Shown here one piece after another: positions 1 through 8,216 of a DNA stretch of 64,000 nucleotides; the stretch's first letter is position 1; each line of letters opens with the position of its first letter. Source of the DNA: Cupriavidus phytohabitans (GTDB lineage Bacteria; Pseudomonadota; Gammaproteobacteria; Burkholderiales; Burkholderiaceae); contig NZ_AUFE01000004.1 in assembly GCF_000426345.1 (NCBI RefSeq), positions 62,001 to 126,000 on the forward strand. The letters run 5' to 3'. Under the pieces are notes generated by a model, which saw nothing but the letters and a program-made list of their open reading frames with translations, was not told where the DNA came from and made no database searches. The position numbers and the translations under genes were made by a program.

Positions 1-598
1 GGGCATACGTGCCCAGCGCCACCACCGCGCCGGGCGTCACCAGGGCCAGCGCCAGCCCCTGAGCCGCGGCCTGGCGCAGCCCGAACAGCCCCACCAGCGC
101 CGGCGCCGCGACCACGCCGCCGCCCACGCTGAAGAAGCCGGAAAAGACGCCGCCGACCGCGCCGACCAGCGGGATCCAGTGCGGCGACACGCGCGCCTGC
201 TGCGCCGTGGCCGCGCGCCCCGGCAGCAGCCGCCACAGGAAGTACAGCGCCAGCCCGATCATGAAGACCGCGAAGATGCGCCGCAGCGCCTGCGCGTCCA
301 TCGCGGTGGCCGCGCGTGCCGACAGCCAGGTAGCCAGCACCGCCGACAGGCCCAGCACCAGCGCGGTGCGCAGGGCAATATCCGCGCGCCTGCGGTACTG
401 CCAGAAGCCGATCAGCACATTGGGCGCGATCATCACGAGTGCGGTGCCTTGCGCCAGCTGCTGGTCCATGCCGTAGATCAGGCCCAATGCCGGGATCGCG
501 ATCAGCCCGCCGCCGATGCCGAACAGCCCGCCCACCGCGCCGAGCATGCCGCCAAGGCCAAAAATCAGGAGCGAGGACAGCAGGGAATGGTCAGGCAT
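1..598 (-). CDS. TSUP-family (TauE/SafE) anion permease, C-terminus off the window
   Basis: Inner-membrane permease of the TSUP (formerly DUF81) family, which moves small sulfur-containing or organic anions; the substrate cannot be told from sequence. About 199 residues are visible, starting MPDHSLLSSLL at the ATG 598-596. The two family half-repeats are seen: a glycine-rich first helix with GGLFGIGGGLIAIPAL near residue 25, and the matching second-half motif FFSVGGGVVAAPAL near residue 160, separated by hydrophobic helices. The family is usually about 250 residues, so roughly 50 are missing beyond base 1. The gene is divergent from cysK, so a sulfur-related role is possible but not shown. 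Confidence 0.8.
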   Translation of the reverse strand, partial: MPDHSLLSSLLIFGLGGMLGAVGGLFGIGGGLIAIPALGLIYGMDQQLAQGTALVMIAPNVLIGFWQYRRRADIALRTALVLGLSAVLATWLSARAATAMDAQALRRIFAVFMIGLALYFLWRLLPGRAATAQQARVSPHWIPLVGAVGGVFSGFFSVGGGVVAAPALVGLFGLRQAAAQGLALALVTPGAVVALGTYA

Positions 599-828
599 CG
601 GAGGAGGGGTGAGGCAGGGCAAGGCAGGGCAGGGGCAATGCGGGACGTGAAAGCGGCGGCGCGCGAAAAACCGGAAGCGCGAAGCGGAAAGCCGGATGCG
701 CAGCGGGCACCATCATACGCGACAGGGCCCCGCAGCTGCTTTGCACTAAAATCGTCGTGCATTTCGATCCAGCGGCGCCGGCTGCCCGCCAGGGCGCTGC
801 CGCGCCGCGCCCCGCCACGGAGAAAACG

Positions 829-1746
829 ATGAAGGTCCAGAACATCCTGCAGACGATCGGCAATACCCCGCATATCCGCATCAACCGCCTGTTCGGCAGC
901 GGGCACGAAGTCTGGATCAAGTCCGAGCGCAGCAATCCGGGCGCCTCGATCAAGGACCGCATCGCGCTGTCGATGGTCGAAGACGCCGAGCGCCGCGGCG
1001 TGCTGAAGCCGGGCGGCACCATCATCGAGCCGACCTCCGGCAACACCGGCATCGGCCTGGCCATGGTGGCCGCGGTCAAGGGCTACAAGCTGGTGCTGGT
1101 GATGCCGGACAGCATGTCGATCGAGCGCCGCCGGCTGATGCTGGCCTACGGCGCCAGCTTCGACCTGACCCCGCGCGAGAAGGGCATGAAGGGCGCGATC
1201 GCGCGTGCCGAGGAACTGGTCGCCGCCACGCCCGGCGCCTGGATGCCGCAGCAGTTCGACAACCCCGCCAACGTCGATGTGCATATGCGCACCACCGCGC
1301 AGGAGATCCTGAGCGACTTCCCCGAAGGGCTCGACGTGCTGATCACCGGCGTCGGCACCGGCGGCCACCTGACCGGCTGCGCCCGGGTGCTGAAGGAAAA
1401 GTGGCCGCAGCTCAAGGTGTTCGGCGTCGAGCCGGTGGCCTCGCCGGTGATCTCCGGCGGCGCGCCGGCACCGCACCCGATCCAGGGCATCGGCGCCGGC
1501 TTTATCCCCGGCAACCTCGACACCGCGCTGCTCGACGGCGTGATCCAGGTCGATGCCGAACCCGCGCGCGAGATGGCCCGCCGCTGCGCGCGCGAAGAAG
1601 GCATCCTGGTCGGCATCTCGTCCGGCGCGACACTGGCCGCGATCGCGCAGAAACTGCCGGAGCTGCCGGCGAATGCGCGCGTGCTGGGCTTCAACTACGA
1701 CACCGGCGAACGCTACCTGACGGTGGAAGGCTTCCTGCCGGCCTGA
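829..1746 (+). CDS. cysK: cysteine synthase (O-acetylserine sulfhydrylase)
   Basis: Pyridoxal-phosphate enzyme that makes L-cysteine from O-acetylserine and sulfide in the cytoplasm. The 305-residue product is of normal length. The PLP lysine is Lys42 in NPGASIKDR, the substrate-binding loop TSGNTG follows near residue 70, the phosphate-binding glycine loop [10 protein letters not shown] is near 180, and the GISSGA motif is near 265. The ATG at 829 is chosen because GGAG lies six bases upstream; the in-frame ATG at 757 would add 24 low-quality residues. The protein could be CysK or CysM type; GISSGA and the length favour CysK. It is transcribed away from the TSUP permease. Confidence 0.93.
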   Translation: MKVQNILQTIGNTPHIRINRLFGSGHEVWIKSERSNPGASIKDRIALSMVEDAERRGVLKPGGTIIEPTSGNTGIGLAMVAAVKGYKLVLVMPDSMSIERRRLMLAYGASFDLTPREKGMKGAIARAEELVAATPGAWMPQQFDNPANVDVHMRTTAQEILSDFPEGLDVLITGVGTGGHLTGCARVLKEKWPQLKVFGVEPVASPVISGGAPAPHPIQGIGAGFIPGNLDTALLDGVIQVDAEPAREMARRCAREEGILVGISSGATLAAIAQKLPELPANARVLGFNYDTGERYLTVEGFLPA

Positions 1747-1797
1747 GGCCGCTGGCTGGCGGCGACGCCGGGCCAGGCGGTCGGCGGATGCGCGCCG

Positions 1798-2286
1798 TCA
1801 GCGCGAGGACAGGCGGTGGCGCTTGTGCCAGTCGGCCAGCGACTCCTCCGGCCAGGTGTCGCAGTGCACGTGGCCCTTGCCCTTGGGCACATCGACCCAG
1901 GGCGCGGCGGATTCCAGCGAGGCCTCCACCACCTCGGGCGGGCGCGGCAGCGGCGTGTCGATGGCCGACGCGTGCGGATGCACCAGCTCCGGCCAGCGCG
2001 GATCCCACAGCCACAGCGCGCTGCCGCATTTCACGCAGAAATGCCGCTGCGCCGGCGAGCGCCGCGCGCGCTTGCCTGGCTCGCGCAGCACCGCGTGGTA
2101 GATGCCCAGGTACTTGCGTCCGCGCACGTGCAGCGTGGCGGCATCGCCGCCGATATTGATCGCATAGCCACCGCCGCCGGCCGTCTTGCGGCAGATCGAG
2201 CAATAGCAGTGCATGTATGGATACGGCGAGTCCGATTCGAGCGAGAAATGGACAGCGCCGCAATGGCAGGAGCCTTCGAGATGCAT
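1798..2286 (-). CDS. GFA/CENP-V family zinc-binding protein
   Basis: A 162-residue protein of the GFA (glutathione-dependent formaldehyde-activating enzyme-like) family. Zinc-ligand cysteines are visible in order: CHCGAV near the N-terminus, then HCYCSICRK, then CVKCGSAL near residue 95, which matches the family's two zinc sites. Many members have no proven formaldehyde activity, so I name only the family. The start at 2286 is preceded by AAGGA at good spacing; an upstream in-frame ATG at 2355 lacks one. The gene stands alone, tail-to-tail with cysK. Confidence 0.82.
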   Translation of the reverse strand: MHLEGSCHCGAVHFSLESDSPYPYMHCYCSICRKTAGGGGYAINIGGDAATLHVRGRKYLGIYHAVLREPGKRARRSPAQRHFCVKCGSALWLWDPRWPELVHPHASAIDTPLPRPPEVVEASLESAAPWVDVPKGKGHVHCDTWPEESLADWHKRHRLSSR

Positions 2287-2391
2287 GGTGGAGTCCTTTG
2301 CGCATTGGCGGTTTCTGCAGTTCCTTGACTGTAGAAAACCCTGCACAAAGTGCAAAACCAGTCGCGCCTGGCTCGCCTTACCCCGCCGTGG

Positions 2392-3063
2392 TTACAGCGC
2401 CTTGCGGAAAGTCAGGTTGACGCGCGCGCGTCCCAGCAGCGGATGGTCCCCATCGGCCAGCGGCGCCACGCCGTGGAAGGCCAGCCGCGAAGGGCCGCCC
2501 CACACCACCACGTCGCCATGCGCCAGCCGCACGCGCTGCGGCCGGTCCGCGCGGCGCATGCCGCCGAACAGGAATACCGCCGGCAACCCCAGCGAGACCG
2601 ATACGATCGGCGCGCTGAAGTCGCGTTCATCGCGGTCCTGGTGCAGCGACAGGTGCGTGCCGGGCACATAGCGGTTGACCAGGCAGGCATCAGGCGCGAA
2701 TCCCGCGAAACCGGCCAGAGCGGCCGCTTCAGCCGCCAGCGCGCGCAACCGCGGCGGCATCGCCGGCCATGGCTGGCCGCTCAGCGGATCGGTGCGGTCA
2801 TAGCGGTAGCCGCGGGCATCCGAGACCCAGCCCGCATCGCCGCAGTTCGTCATCGCCACCGACATCGTCAGGCCGCCGGGCGTCACCATGTGGCGCAGCG
2901 GGGCGGCGGCAATGACCGCCTGCACGTCGGCCAGCAAGGCCCCGGCGTCCGCGCGGGCCAGGCCGCGCAGCACCACTGCGCCGTCTGCCAGGGGCTCGGA
3001 CGCAGGGTTGGCCGGGGCGGGGTCGTCGAGGTTGTCGAGGTTGTCGAAGAGGTCGAAGGTCAT
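2392..3063 (-). CDS. alkB: AlkB-type alpha-ketoglutarate-dependent DNA repair dioxygenase
   Basis: Fe(II)/2-oxoglutarate dioxygenase that removes alkyl groups from 1-methyladenine and 3-methylcytosine in DNA. The 223 residues (E. coli AlkB is 216) carry the iron triad: the HxD pair in LHQDRDE near residue 150 and the distal His in LAFHGV near 200, followed by the 2-oxoglutarate-binding arginines in RVNLTFRK at the C-terminus. The substrate-loop sequence MSVAMTNCG and the NRYVPG motif also fit AlkB. The short N-terminal stretch FDNLDNLDD is repetitive. It appears to be a single-gene unit. Confidence 0.92.
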   Translation of the reverse strand: MTFDLFDNLDNLDDPAPANPASEPLADGAVVLRGLARADAGALLADVQAVIAAAPLRHMVTPGGLTMSVAMTNCGDAGWVSDARGYRYDRTDPLSGQPWPAMPPRLRALAAEAAALAGFAGFAPDACLVNRYVPGTHLSLHQDRDERDFSAPIVSVSLGLPAVFLFGGMRRADRPQRVRLAHGDVVVWGGPSRLAFHGVAPLADGDHPLLGRARVNLTFRKAL

Positions 3064-3222
3064 GGCTTGAGGGGGGATGCGTCGGACCGCGCGTGGCTGA
3101 CAATCAATAACTTAGCACTGAAGGGCGCGTCAGCCCACGCATGCAGCCTGCGCATGCCGGCGATGAAATCGGTGGATAAGCCAGCGCTACCCACCGATTC
3201 CCGATAGCCGCGCCCTGGGCGG

Positions 3223-3246
3223 CATTGTCATACTATGCGGACAATG
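3223..3246. promoter_or_regulatory. inverted repeat upstream of the Bug receptor gene
   Basis: CATTGTC at 3223-3229 and its exact complement GACAATG at 3240-3246 are separated by 10 bases, ending about 50 bases before the ATG at 3297. The arm length and spacing fit a dimeric regulator site, but no regulator is encoded next to it. The role is inference. Confidence 0.35.
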
Positions 3247-3296
3247 TCGCAGACCGGACATGACAGATCCGGCGAACACATAAGGAGACAACCCTC

Positions 3297-4280
3297 ATGC
3301 AACGACGTCGCTTCTTCCGCGTCGCGCTGGCTGCCGCCAGCGTCGCGCTGACGGCACCCCTTGGTACCCAGGCGCTGGCTGCCGATGACTTCCCGACCCG
3401 CCCGATCCGGCTCATCGTCCCTTATGGCGTTGGTGGCGTTACCGACCAGGTGACGCGCGCACTGGCCGACGCGGCCAGCCGTGAACTCGGGCAGGCGATC
3501 GTGGTGGAGAACAAGCCCGGTGTCAGTGGCACGCTTGGCGCCACGCAGATGGGGACCGCCGAGCCGGACGGCTACACGCTCAGCATGGCGCCCGTGGTGA
3601 TCTTCCGCCTGCCGCACGTGCAGAAGATGCGCTATGACCCGCTCAAGGATCTGACTTATATCTCGATGATCGCGGACTACAACTTCGCGGTGGCGGTGAA
3701 AAAAGATGCCAAGTGGCAGACCATGCAGGAGTTGATCGCCGATGCGAAGGCAGACAAGAAAGGCATCAGCTATGGCACCACCGGCATCTATGGCAGCCAG
3801 CACCTGACCATCTCGGAACTGGCGCGGGTATCGCAATCGAACTGGACCCACGTGCCGTACAAGGGCGACGCCGAGGCCATTACCGCGCTGCTGAGCGGCT
3901 CGTCCGATGTGGCCGTGTTGTCGAACACGTTGCTGCCCTACGTGCAGAACGGGCAGATGCGCGTACTGGCGACGCTGTCGGAAAAGCGTGCCGCGGATTT
4001 CCCTAACGCGCCGACGCTGAAGGAGATCGGCTATCCGGTGTGGTCGAACTCGCCGTTCGGCATCATCGGCCCGGCGAACATGAAGCCAGCGGTAGTGAAG
4101 CGGCTTGACGAGGCCTTCCGCAATGCGCTCAAGGATCCGAAGTTCCTGGCCGTGACGCGCCAGTACGGCATGGTCACCAACTACATGAATCCCGAGCAAT
4201 ACGCCGCCTATGCGCAAAAGGCCTTCAAGAGCGAAGGCGAGATCATTGCGCGGCTGGCCGAGGCGATGAAGAACCAGTAA
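3297..4280 (+). CDS. Bug/TctC-family tripartite tricarboxylate receptor, periplasmic
   Basis: Periplasmic solute-binding protein of the Bug family, greatly expanded in Burkholderiales and usually binding carboxylates. A Tat-like or Sec signal is visible (MQRRRFFRVALAAASVAL, then AQALAAD). The mature protein shows the family signatures FPTRPIRLIVPYGVGG near residue 32, NKPGVSGTLG near 78, and the late WTHVPYKGDAEA. Length 327 is typical. AAGGAG lies upstream of the ATG. No tctA/tctB membrane partners are nearby, as is common for orphan Bug proteins. It is convergent with the CoA-transferase operon. Confidence 0.88.
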   Translation: MQRRRFFRVALAAASVALTAPLGTQALAADDFPTRPIRLIVPYGVGGVTDQVTRALADAASRELGQAIVVENKPGVSGTLGATQMGTAEPDGYTLSMAPVVIFRLPHVQKMRYDPLKDLTYISMIADYNFAVAVKKDAKWQTMQELIADAKADKKGISYGTTGIYGSQHLTISELARVSQSNWTHVPYKGDAEAITALLSGSSDVAVLSNTLLPYVQNGQMRVLATLSEKRAADFPNAPTLKEIGYPVWSNSPFGIIGPANMKPAVVKRLDEAFRNALKDPKFLAVTRQYGMVTNYMNPEQYAAYAQKAFKSEGEIIARLAEAMKNQ

Positions 4281-4339
4281 GCGGTAGCGCGCTGCGGCGT
4301 GCCGGCTATGGCGCTTGGCGCGTTGGGCCGATCAGCAGC

Positions 4340-4365
4340 GCGCGGCGGAGCGGAGTCCGCCGCGC
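4340..4365. terminator. GC-rich hairpin between convergent genes
   Basis: GCGCGGCGGA at 4340-4349 and TCCGCCGCGC at 4356-4365 form a perfect 10-bp stem with a six-base loop between the Bug gene end (4280) and the CoA-transferase stop (4400). No U-tract follows on either strand, so it may only stabilise or weakly terminate transcripts from both sides. Confidence 0.45.
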
Positions 4366-4399
4366 ACGTCCAAGTGCTGGATACCGTTTGCGTTTGCTA

Positions 4400-5560
4400 T
4401 CAGCCGCCGAATTCGGCCAGCAGCCTCTCACGGTCCTGATCCAGCACAGGAGGATTGCGGACCCCCGACAGCGCTTCAGTGCTTCCGAACTTGACCGGGT
4501 TGCCCGCCACCTGCAGCGACTTGCCGTCGCCAATCCCGATTTCGAGGATCATCCCGCGCGCCCGCACATGGGGATTGCTCACCAACTGTGGAACGGTGTT
4601 CATCGGCCCATGCGGAACACCCGCTGCCTCGAGGATCGCCTCCCATTCGGCCGTCGTGGCATCCGCCAGCCGCGACTCCAGGCACGTCTTCAGCGCGGCA
4701 TGGTGTTCGTTGCGCGCGGGCACGGTGGCGAAGCGCTCCTCCTGTGCCCATTCGCTGCGGCCTAGCGCAACGCAGAGCTTGCCGAACAAGGCATCGTTGC
4801 CGACCGCGATGACAATGAAGCCGTCCCGGGTGGCGAACATGTCGAACGGCGTGATCGACGGATGGCGGGTGCCGAGCGGCTGGGGCACGCCACCGGTCGC
4901 CGAGTAGCGGGCGATCGGGTTCTCCAGCAACGCCACCTGGCAATCGAGCATGGCAATGTCGACGCGTTCTCCCAACCCAGTCTGCGCGCGCCTGAGCAGC
5001 GCCGACTGGATGCCGATGGTCGCGTACAGGCCCGCGCCGATATCGCCGATCGACACCCCGACCCGCGCCGGATTGCCGCCCAGCTCGCCGGTCACGCTCA
5101 TCAGCCCGCCCATCGCCTGGACCACCATATCGTAGGCCGGGCGGGCGCGATACGGGCCGGTCTGGCCGAAGCCGGAGATCGACGCATACACCAGCCTTGG
5201 GTAGCGGGCATGCAGGTCCTCCCAGGTGAAGCCCAGCTTCTCCATGACGCCCGCGCGGAAGTTTTCCACCAGCACGTCGGCGGTCGCGAGCATGCGCTCC
5301 AGCACCTGGCGGTCACCGGCATCCTTGAGGTCCAGCGCGATCGATTCCTTGTTGCGGTTGATGGACGCGAAGTAAGCAGATTCACCATCCACAAACGGAC
5401 CGACCTGGCGCGAGTCGTCGCCGCCGGCCGGATTCTCGATCTTGATCACCCGGGCGCCCATGTCGGCAAGCATCATCGTGCAATACGGTCCCGAGAGCAC
5501 CCGTGTCAGGTCTACCACCGTGATGCCTGCCAGCGGCAATTGCGCGCATTCCTTGCTCAT
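4400..5560 (-). CDS. CaiB/BaiF (class III) CoA-transferase
   Basis: Moves CoA between acyl groups, activating an acid for degradation. The 386 residues carry the N-terminal nucleotide-binding signature MLADMGARVIKIENPAGGD near residue 32, the SGFGQTGPY motif near 135 and the likely catalytic Asp in VSIGDIGAG near 175, as in formyl-CoA transferase. It is the promoter-distal gene of a three-gene run (hydratase at 7340, Bug receptor at 6552, this gene), with only 17 bases between it and the Bug gene. Together they look like uptake, CoA activation and hydration of an organic acid; the substrate cannot be told. Confidence 0.88.
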   Translation of the reverse strand: MSKECAQLPLAGITVVDLTRVLSGPYCTMMLADMGARVIKIENPAGGDDSRQVGPFVDGESAYFASINRNKESIALDLKDAGDRQVLERMLATADVLVENFRAGVMEKLGFTWEDLHARYPRLVYASISGFGQTGPYRARPAYDMVVQAMGGLMSVTGELGGNPARVGVSIGDIGAGLYATIGIQSALLRRAQTGLGERVDIAMLDCQVALLENPIARYSATGGVPQPLGTRHPSITPFDMFATRDGFIVIAVGNDALFGKLCVALGRSEWAQEERFATVPARNEHHAALKTCLESRLADATTAEWEAILEAAGVPHGPMNTVPQLVSNPHVRARGMILEIGIGDGKSLQVAGNPVKFGSTEALSGVRNPPVLDQDRERLLAEFGG

Positions 5561-5577
5561 GACGTTCTTCGCTCCAC

Positions 5578-6552
5578 TCAGTCGATTCTTGCGCCGCTCG
5601 TGACCGCCAGGTCGACGCCGATCTTGCCTTCACGCGCCGCGTACTCCTGGAACTCGGCCACCGAGCCCGACACCGAAACCTCGTCGCCCTGCAACAGGAA
5701 CTTCTTCTTCAGTTCCGGGTTGGCCATCACCTTCGCCGTGGCCGCGTACAGCCTGTCGATGATTTCCGGCGGCGTTCTGGCCGGGGCGAACAGCCCATAC
5801 CACGCCGACAGGTCATAGCCCTTGACGCCGCCTTCGGCGATGGTCGGCAGTTGCGGATGCGCCGCCGAGCGCTGCCCGGACGTGACCGCGATGGGAACGA
5901 TCTTGCCGGTGTCGATCATTGGCTTGACCGACGGGGCCGTGCCGAAGGTGAGCTGGACATCGCCGGCGGCCACTGCCTGCGCCGATGGCGCGCCACCCTT
6001 GAAGGGGACGTGCGTCATCTGCACGCCCGCGAGCTTGGTGAAATGGACGCCGGCCAGGTGCGTGATCACGCCGTTGCCAGAGGACGAATAGTTGAGTGCG
6101 CCCGGGTGTGTCCTGGCCTTCGCTACCAGATCGGCCACGCTTCTGATGCCGGTCTCCTTGTTGACCGCCAGAATCATCGGCGCGGCCACCAGCCGGGTAA
6201 TCGGCACGAAGTCGCCGGGCTGGTATTTGATGTTCCTGTAGAGCACCTTATCGCCGCCCATCAGGCTGGCAGTCGCGATATAGAGCGTATAGCCATCAGC
6301 CGGCGCCTTCGCCACGAATTCCGCTGCGATGGTGGTGCCGGCGCCGGGCCGGTTATCGACGATCACCGGTTGCCCTAGTTCCTGGCTCAATGCGTCGCCG
6401 TACAAGCGTGCGGTATTGTCGGCCCCGCCGCCGGCGGGAAAGCCGATCACCAGCCGGATCGGCTTGGTGGGGTAATCGGTTGGCGCGGCATGGGCTGACC
6501 ACGCCAGTACCGATGCGGCAAGCGCCGCCAATCTGAATGCAGCCTGCTTCAT
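5578..6552 (-). CDS. Bug/TctC-family periplasmic receptor in the CoA-transferase operon
   Basis: A 324-residue extracytoplasmic solute receptor. The signal peptide MKQAAFRLAALAASVLAWSAHA is followed by the family start YPTKPIRLVIGFPAGGGADN and by NRPGAGTT near residue 78. Later signatures MTHVPFKGG and GYDLSAWYGLFAP are normal. The ATG at 6552 is chosen because it opens directly onto the signal peptide; the longer frame from 6618 adds a non-signal segment. The gene sits between the hydratase and CoA-transferase genes with short spacings (26 and 17 bases), so it probably feeds that pathway. Confidence 0.88.
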   Translation of the reverse strand: MKQAAFRLAALAASVLAWSAHAAPTDYPTKPIRLVIGFPAGGGADNTARLYGDALSQELGQPVIVDNRPGAGTTIAAEFVAKAPADGYTLYIATASLMGGDKVLYRNIKYQPGDFVPITRLVAAPMILAVNKETGIRSVADLVAKARTHPGALNYSSSGNGVITHLAGVHFTKLAGVQMTHVPFKGGAPSAQAVAAGDVQLTFGTAPSVKPMIDTGKIVPIAVTSGQRSAAHPQLPTIAEGGVKGYDLSAWYGLFAPARTPPEIIDRLYAATAKVMANPELKKKFLLQGDEVSVSGSVAEFQEYAAREGKIGVDLAVTSGARID

Positions 6553-6578
6553 TGCGGTGTCTCCTCGTAGCTGTCTCG

Positions 6579-7340
6579 CTACTTGCCTGTGAATTGCGGC
6601 CTTCGCTTCTCCTTCCACGCAGCCGCCCCTTCCCGGAGATCCGCGGAGGTCTCCGAGCGATGCATGTCCCGCTCCAGCCTCTTTTCATCCAGCACGCCAC
6701 GAGCGATGGCGTTCAGGTGGGCCTTCATGCCGAGCAGCGCGATAGGTGCCATGCCGGCCAGTTGGTGCGAGAGTTCGTCGACGCGGGACTGCAGCGCCGG
6801 CGCGTCGACGATTTCCGTCAGGAAGCCGATGCGCAGCATTTCCTGCGCGTCGATTTTGTCCGCCGTCAGGAACAGGCGCTTGGCGGCATTCAGCCCCAGC
6901 CGCGACACGTACCGTTCCATGCCGCCGCGATAGAAGTGCAGGCCCAGGCGGGCGGCCGGCATGAACATGTCGCAGCCGGGTACGCCTATGCGGAAGTCGC
7001 AGGCCAGGCACAGGTCGGTGGCGCCGCCGTATACCCCGCCATTGATGGCGGCGATCGTGACGGGGCGCGCGGCCTCGATCGCGTCCATGACTTCGCCGAA
7101 ATTCAGCGCGCCCTCGTCCGCCTTGCCCGCCAGCGAGCCAATGTCATAGCCGCTGCAGAAATACTTGCCGGAACTGACGAAGCGCAGCACGAGCACGCGT
7201 TCCATCTCGTTGACAGCGTCGAGATGGTCGCGCAGCACCCGGAGGTCGCCCGGGGCGAGGCGGTTGGCGACGTCGGGGCGGCGCAGGCAGATCGTCGCCA
7301 CGGAACCCTCCACAGCCAGTACGGGCACGTTATCATCCAT
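6579..7340 (-). CDS. enoyl-CoA hydratase/isomerase (crotonase) family protein
   Basis: Crotonase-fold enzyme of 253 residues, a normal length. The oxyanion-hole segments are present: KYFCSGYDIGSL near residue 58 and INGGVYGGATDLCLACDFRI near 100-118, where the usual acidic catalytic residue after the second glycine pair appears changed (GGATDL), so the exact reaction is uncertain. It is the first gene of the three-gene catabolic operon, reading away from the divergent GntR regulator with an 80-base gap. It could hydrate, isomerise or hydrolyse the CoA ester made by the CoA-transferase. Confidence 0.85.
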   Translation of the reverse strand: MDDNVPVLAVEGSVATICLRRPDVANRLAPGDLRVLRDHLDAVNEMERVLVLRFVSSGKYFCSGYDIGSLAGKADEGALNFGEVMDAIEAARPVTIAAINGGVYGGATDLCLACDFRIGVPGCDMFMPAARLGLHFYRGGMERYVSRLGLNAAKRLFLTADKIDAQEMLRIGFLTEIVDAPALQSRVDELSHQLAGMAPIALLGMKAHLNAIARGVLDEKRLERDMHRSETSADLREGAAAWKEKRRPQFTGK

Positions 7341-7346
7341 GCAACA

Positions 7347-7390
7347 ATATCTCTGTGGTTAGTTGATATATCTATAAAGGCTACAGATAT
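7347..7390. promoter_or_regulatory. AT-rich divergent control region with inverted repeats
   Basis: The 80-base gap between the hydratase and the GntR gene is much AT-richer than its surroundings. ATATCT at 7347-7352 mirrors AGATAT at 7385-7390 (both flanked by a CTGT/ACAG element), and GATATATC at 7365-7372 is an 8-bp palindrome at the centre. This is a natural place for a GntR dimer to control both directions. The assignment is inference from position and symmetry. Confidence 0.5.
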
Positions 7391-7420
7391 TTTTACTCTG
7401 ATACCAATGAGGGTATTCCC

Positions 7421-8077
7421 GTGCAGTCGCTACAAGATCAAATCCGGGAACGTGTCGTTTCCGATATCCAGTCCGGCGCCTTGCGCCCGGGCGCCCAGAT
7501 CGACGAAAAGGTCCTGGCCGATAGATTCGAGAGTTCCCGCACGCCGGTACGCGAAGCCTTGCTGATGCTCGCGGCGCAGGGTCTCGTCACCATCGTTCCG
7601 CGCGCCGGCATGTTCGTGTACAAGCCGAACGCGGCCGAACTGGTCGCCATGTTTGAAACGCTGGCGGAAATGGAGGGCGTGGTGGCGAGGCTTGCCACGC
7701 AGCGGATCACCGAGGCGGGAAAGAAAGTCCTCGCGCAGGCGCACGCAGCCGCGGGCCGGTTCGTGGAGGAAGGCGATACGTCCGGCTATATCGAGGCCAA
7801 CCGCCGGCTCCACGAGGTGCTGTACCAGGCCGCGGCCAACCCGTTTCTGAGGGAGCAGATCGTGCAGCTTCGGCGCCGGCTCGCGATCTACTGGCAGCAG
7901 AAGGGTCTGATCAACGATGCGCGGGTGCCGAGCTCGCACCGCGAGCATGGACAGGTCGTGGAGGCCGTGCTGGGTGGCAATCCGGACGCTGCGGGGGAGG
8001 CGATGCGCATGCATGTCTCCGCAGGCGGGAAGGCGATTGCCGATCTCGTGCTGCTGGCGGGAGTTGAGACGATATAA
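7421..8077 (+). CDS. GntR-family (FCD-type) transcriptional regulator
   Basis: DNA-binding regulator of 218 residues with an N-terminal winged helix (LRPGAQIDEKVLADRFESSR, then TPVREALLMLAAQGLV) and an all-helical FCD effector domain from about residue 80 with histidines in RRLHEVL, SSHREHG and MRMHVSAG that probably bind a metal. It starts with GTG at 7421, eight bases after GAGGG. It is divergent from the CoA-transferase operon, so it most likely represses that operon and responds to its substrate or a CoA ester. Confidence 0.88.
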   Translation: MQSLQDQIRERVVSDIQSGALRPGAQIDEKVLADRFESSRTPVREALLMLAAQGLVTIVPRAGMFVYKPNAAELVAMFETLAEMEGVVARLATQRITEAGKKVLAQAHAAAGRFVEEGDTSGYIEANRRLHEVLYQAAANPFLREQIVQLRRRLAIYWQQKGLINDARVPSSHREHGQVVEAVLGGNPDAAGEAMRMHVSAGGKAIADLVLLAGVETI

Positions 8078-8151
8078 CGAAAGGGGGCGCTTCTGGCAAA
8101 GCTCTTCGTATGTAGACCGTAAAATTCCGGTTTCCTGCAGCATCAACGCAT

Positions 8152-8178
8152 AGGCCGCCTGAAAAGGCGGCCTTTGTG
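8152..8178 (+). terminator. rho-independent terminator of the GntR gene
   Basis: AGGCCGCC (8152-8159), a six-base loop and GGCGGCCT (8166-8173) form a perfect 8-bp stem, followed by a short T-rich tail. It lies 75 bases after the GntR stop; the opposite strand lacks a U-tract, so it serves the plus strand and separates this locus from the flagellar operon. Confidence 0.75.
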
Positions 8179-8216
8179 TCATGGAAGCGCCGATTTCCCG
8201 GCGCCTCTCCTGGGCG

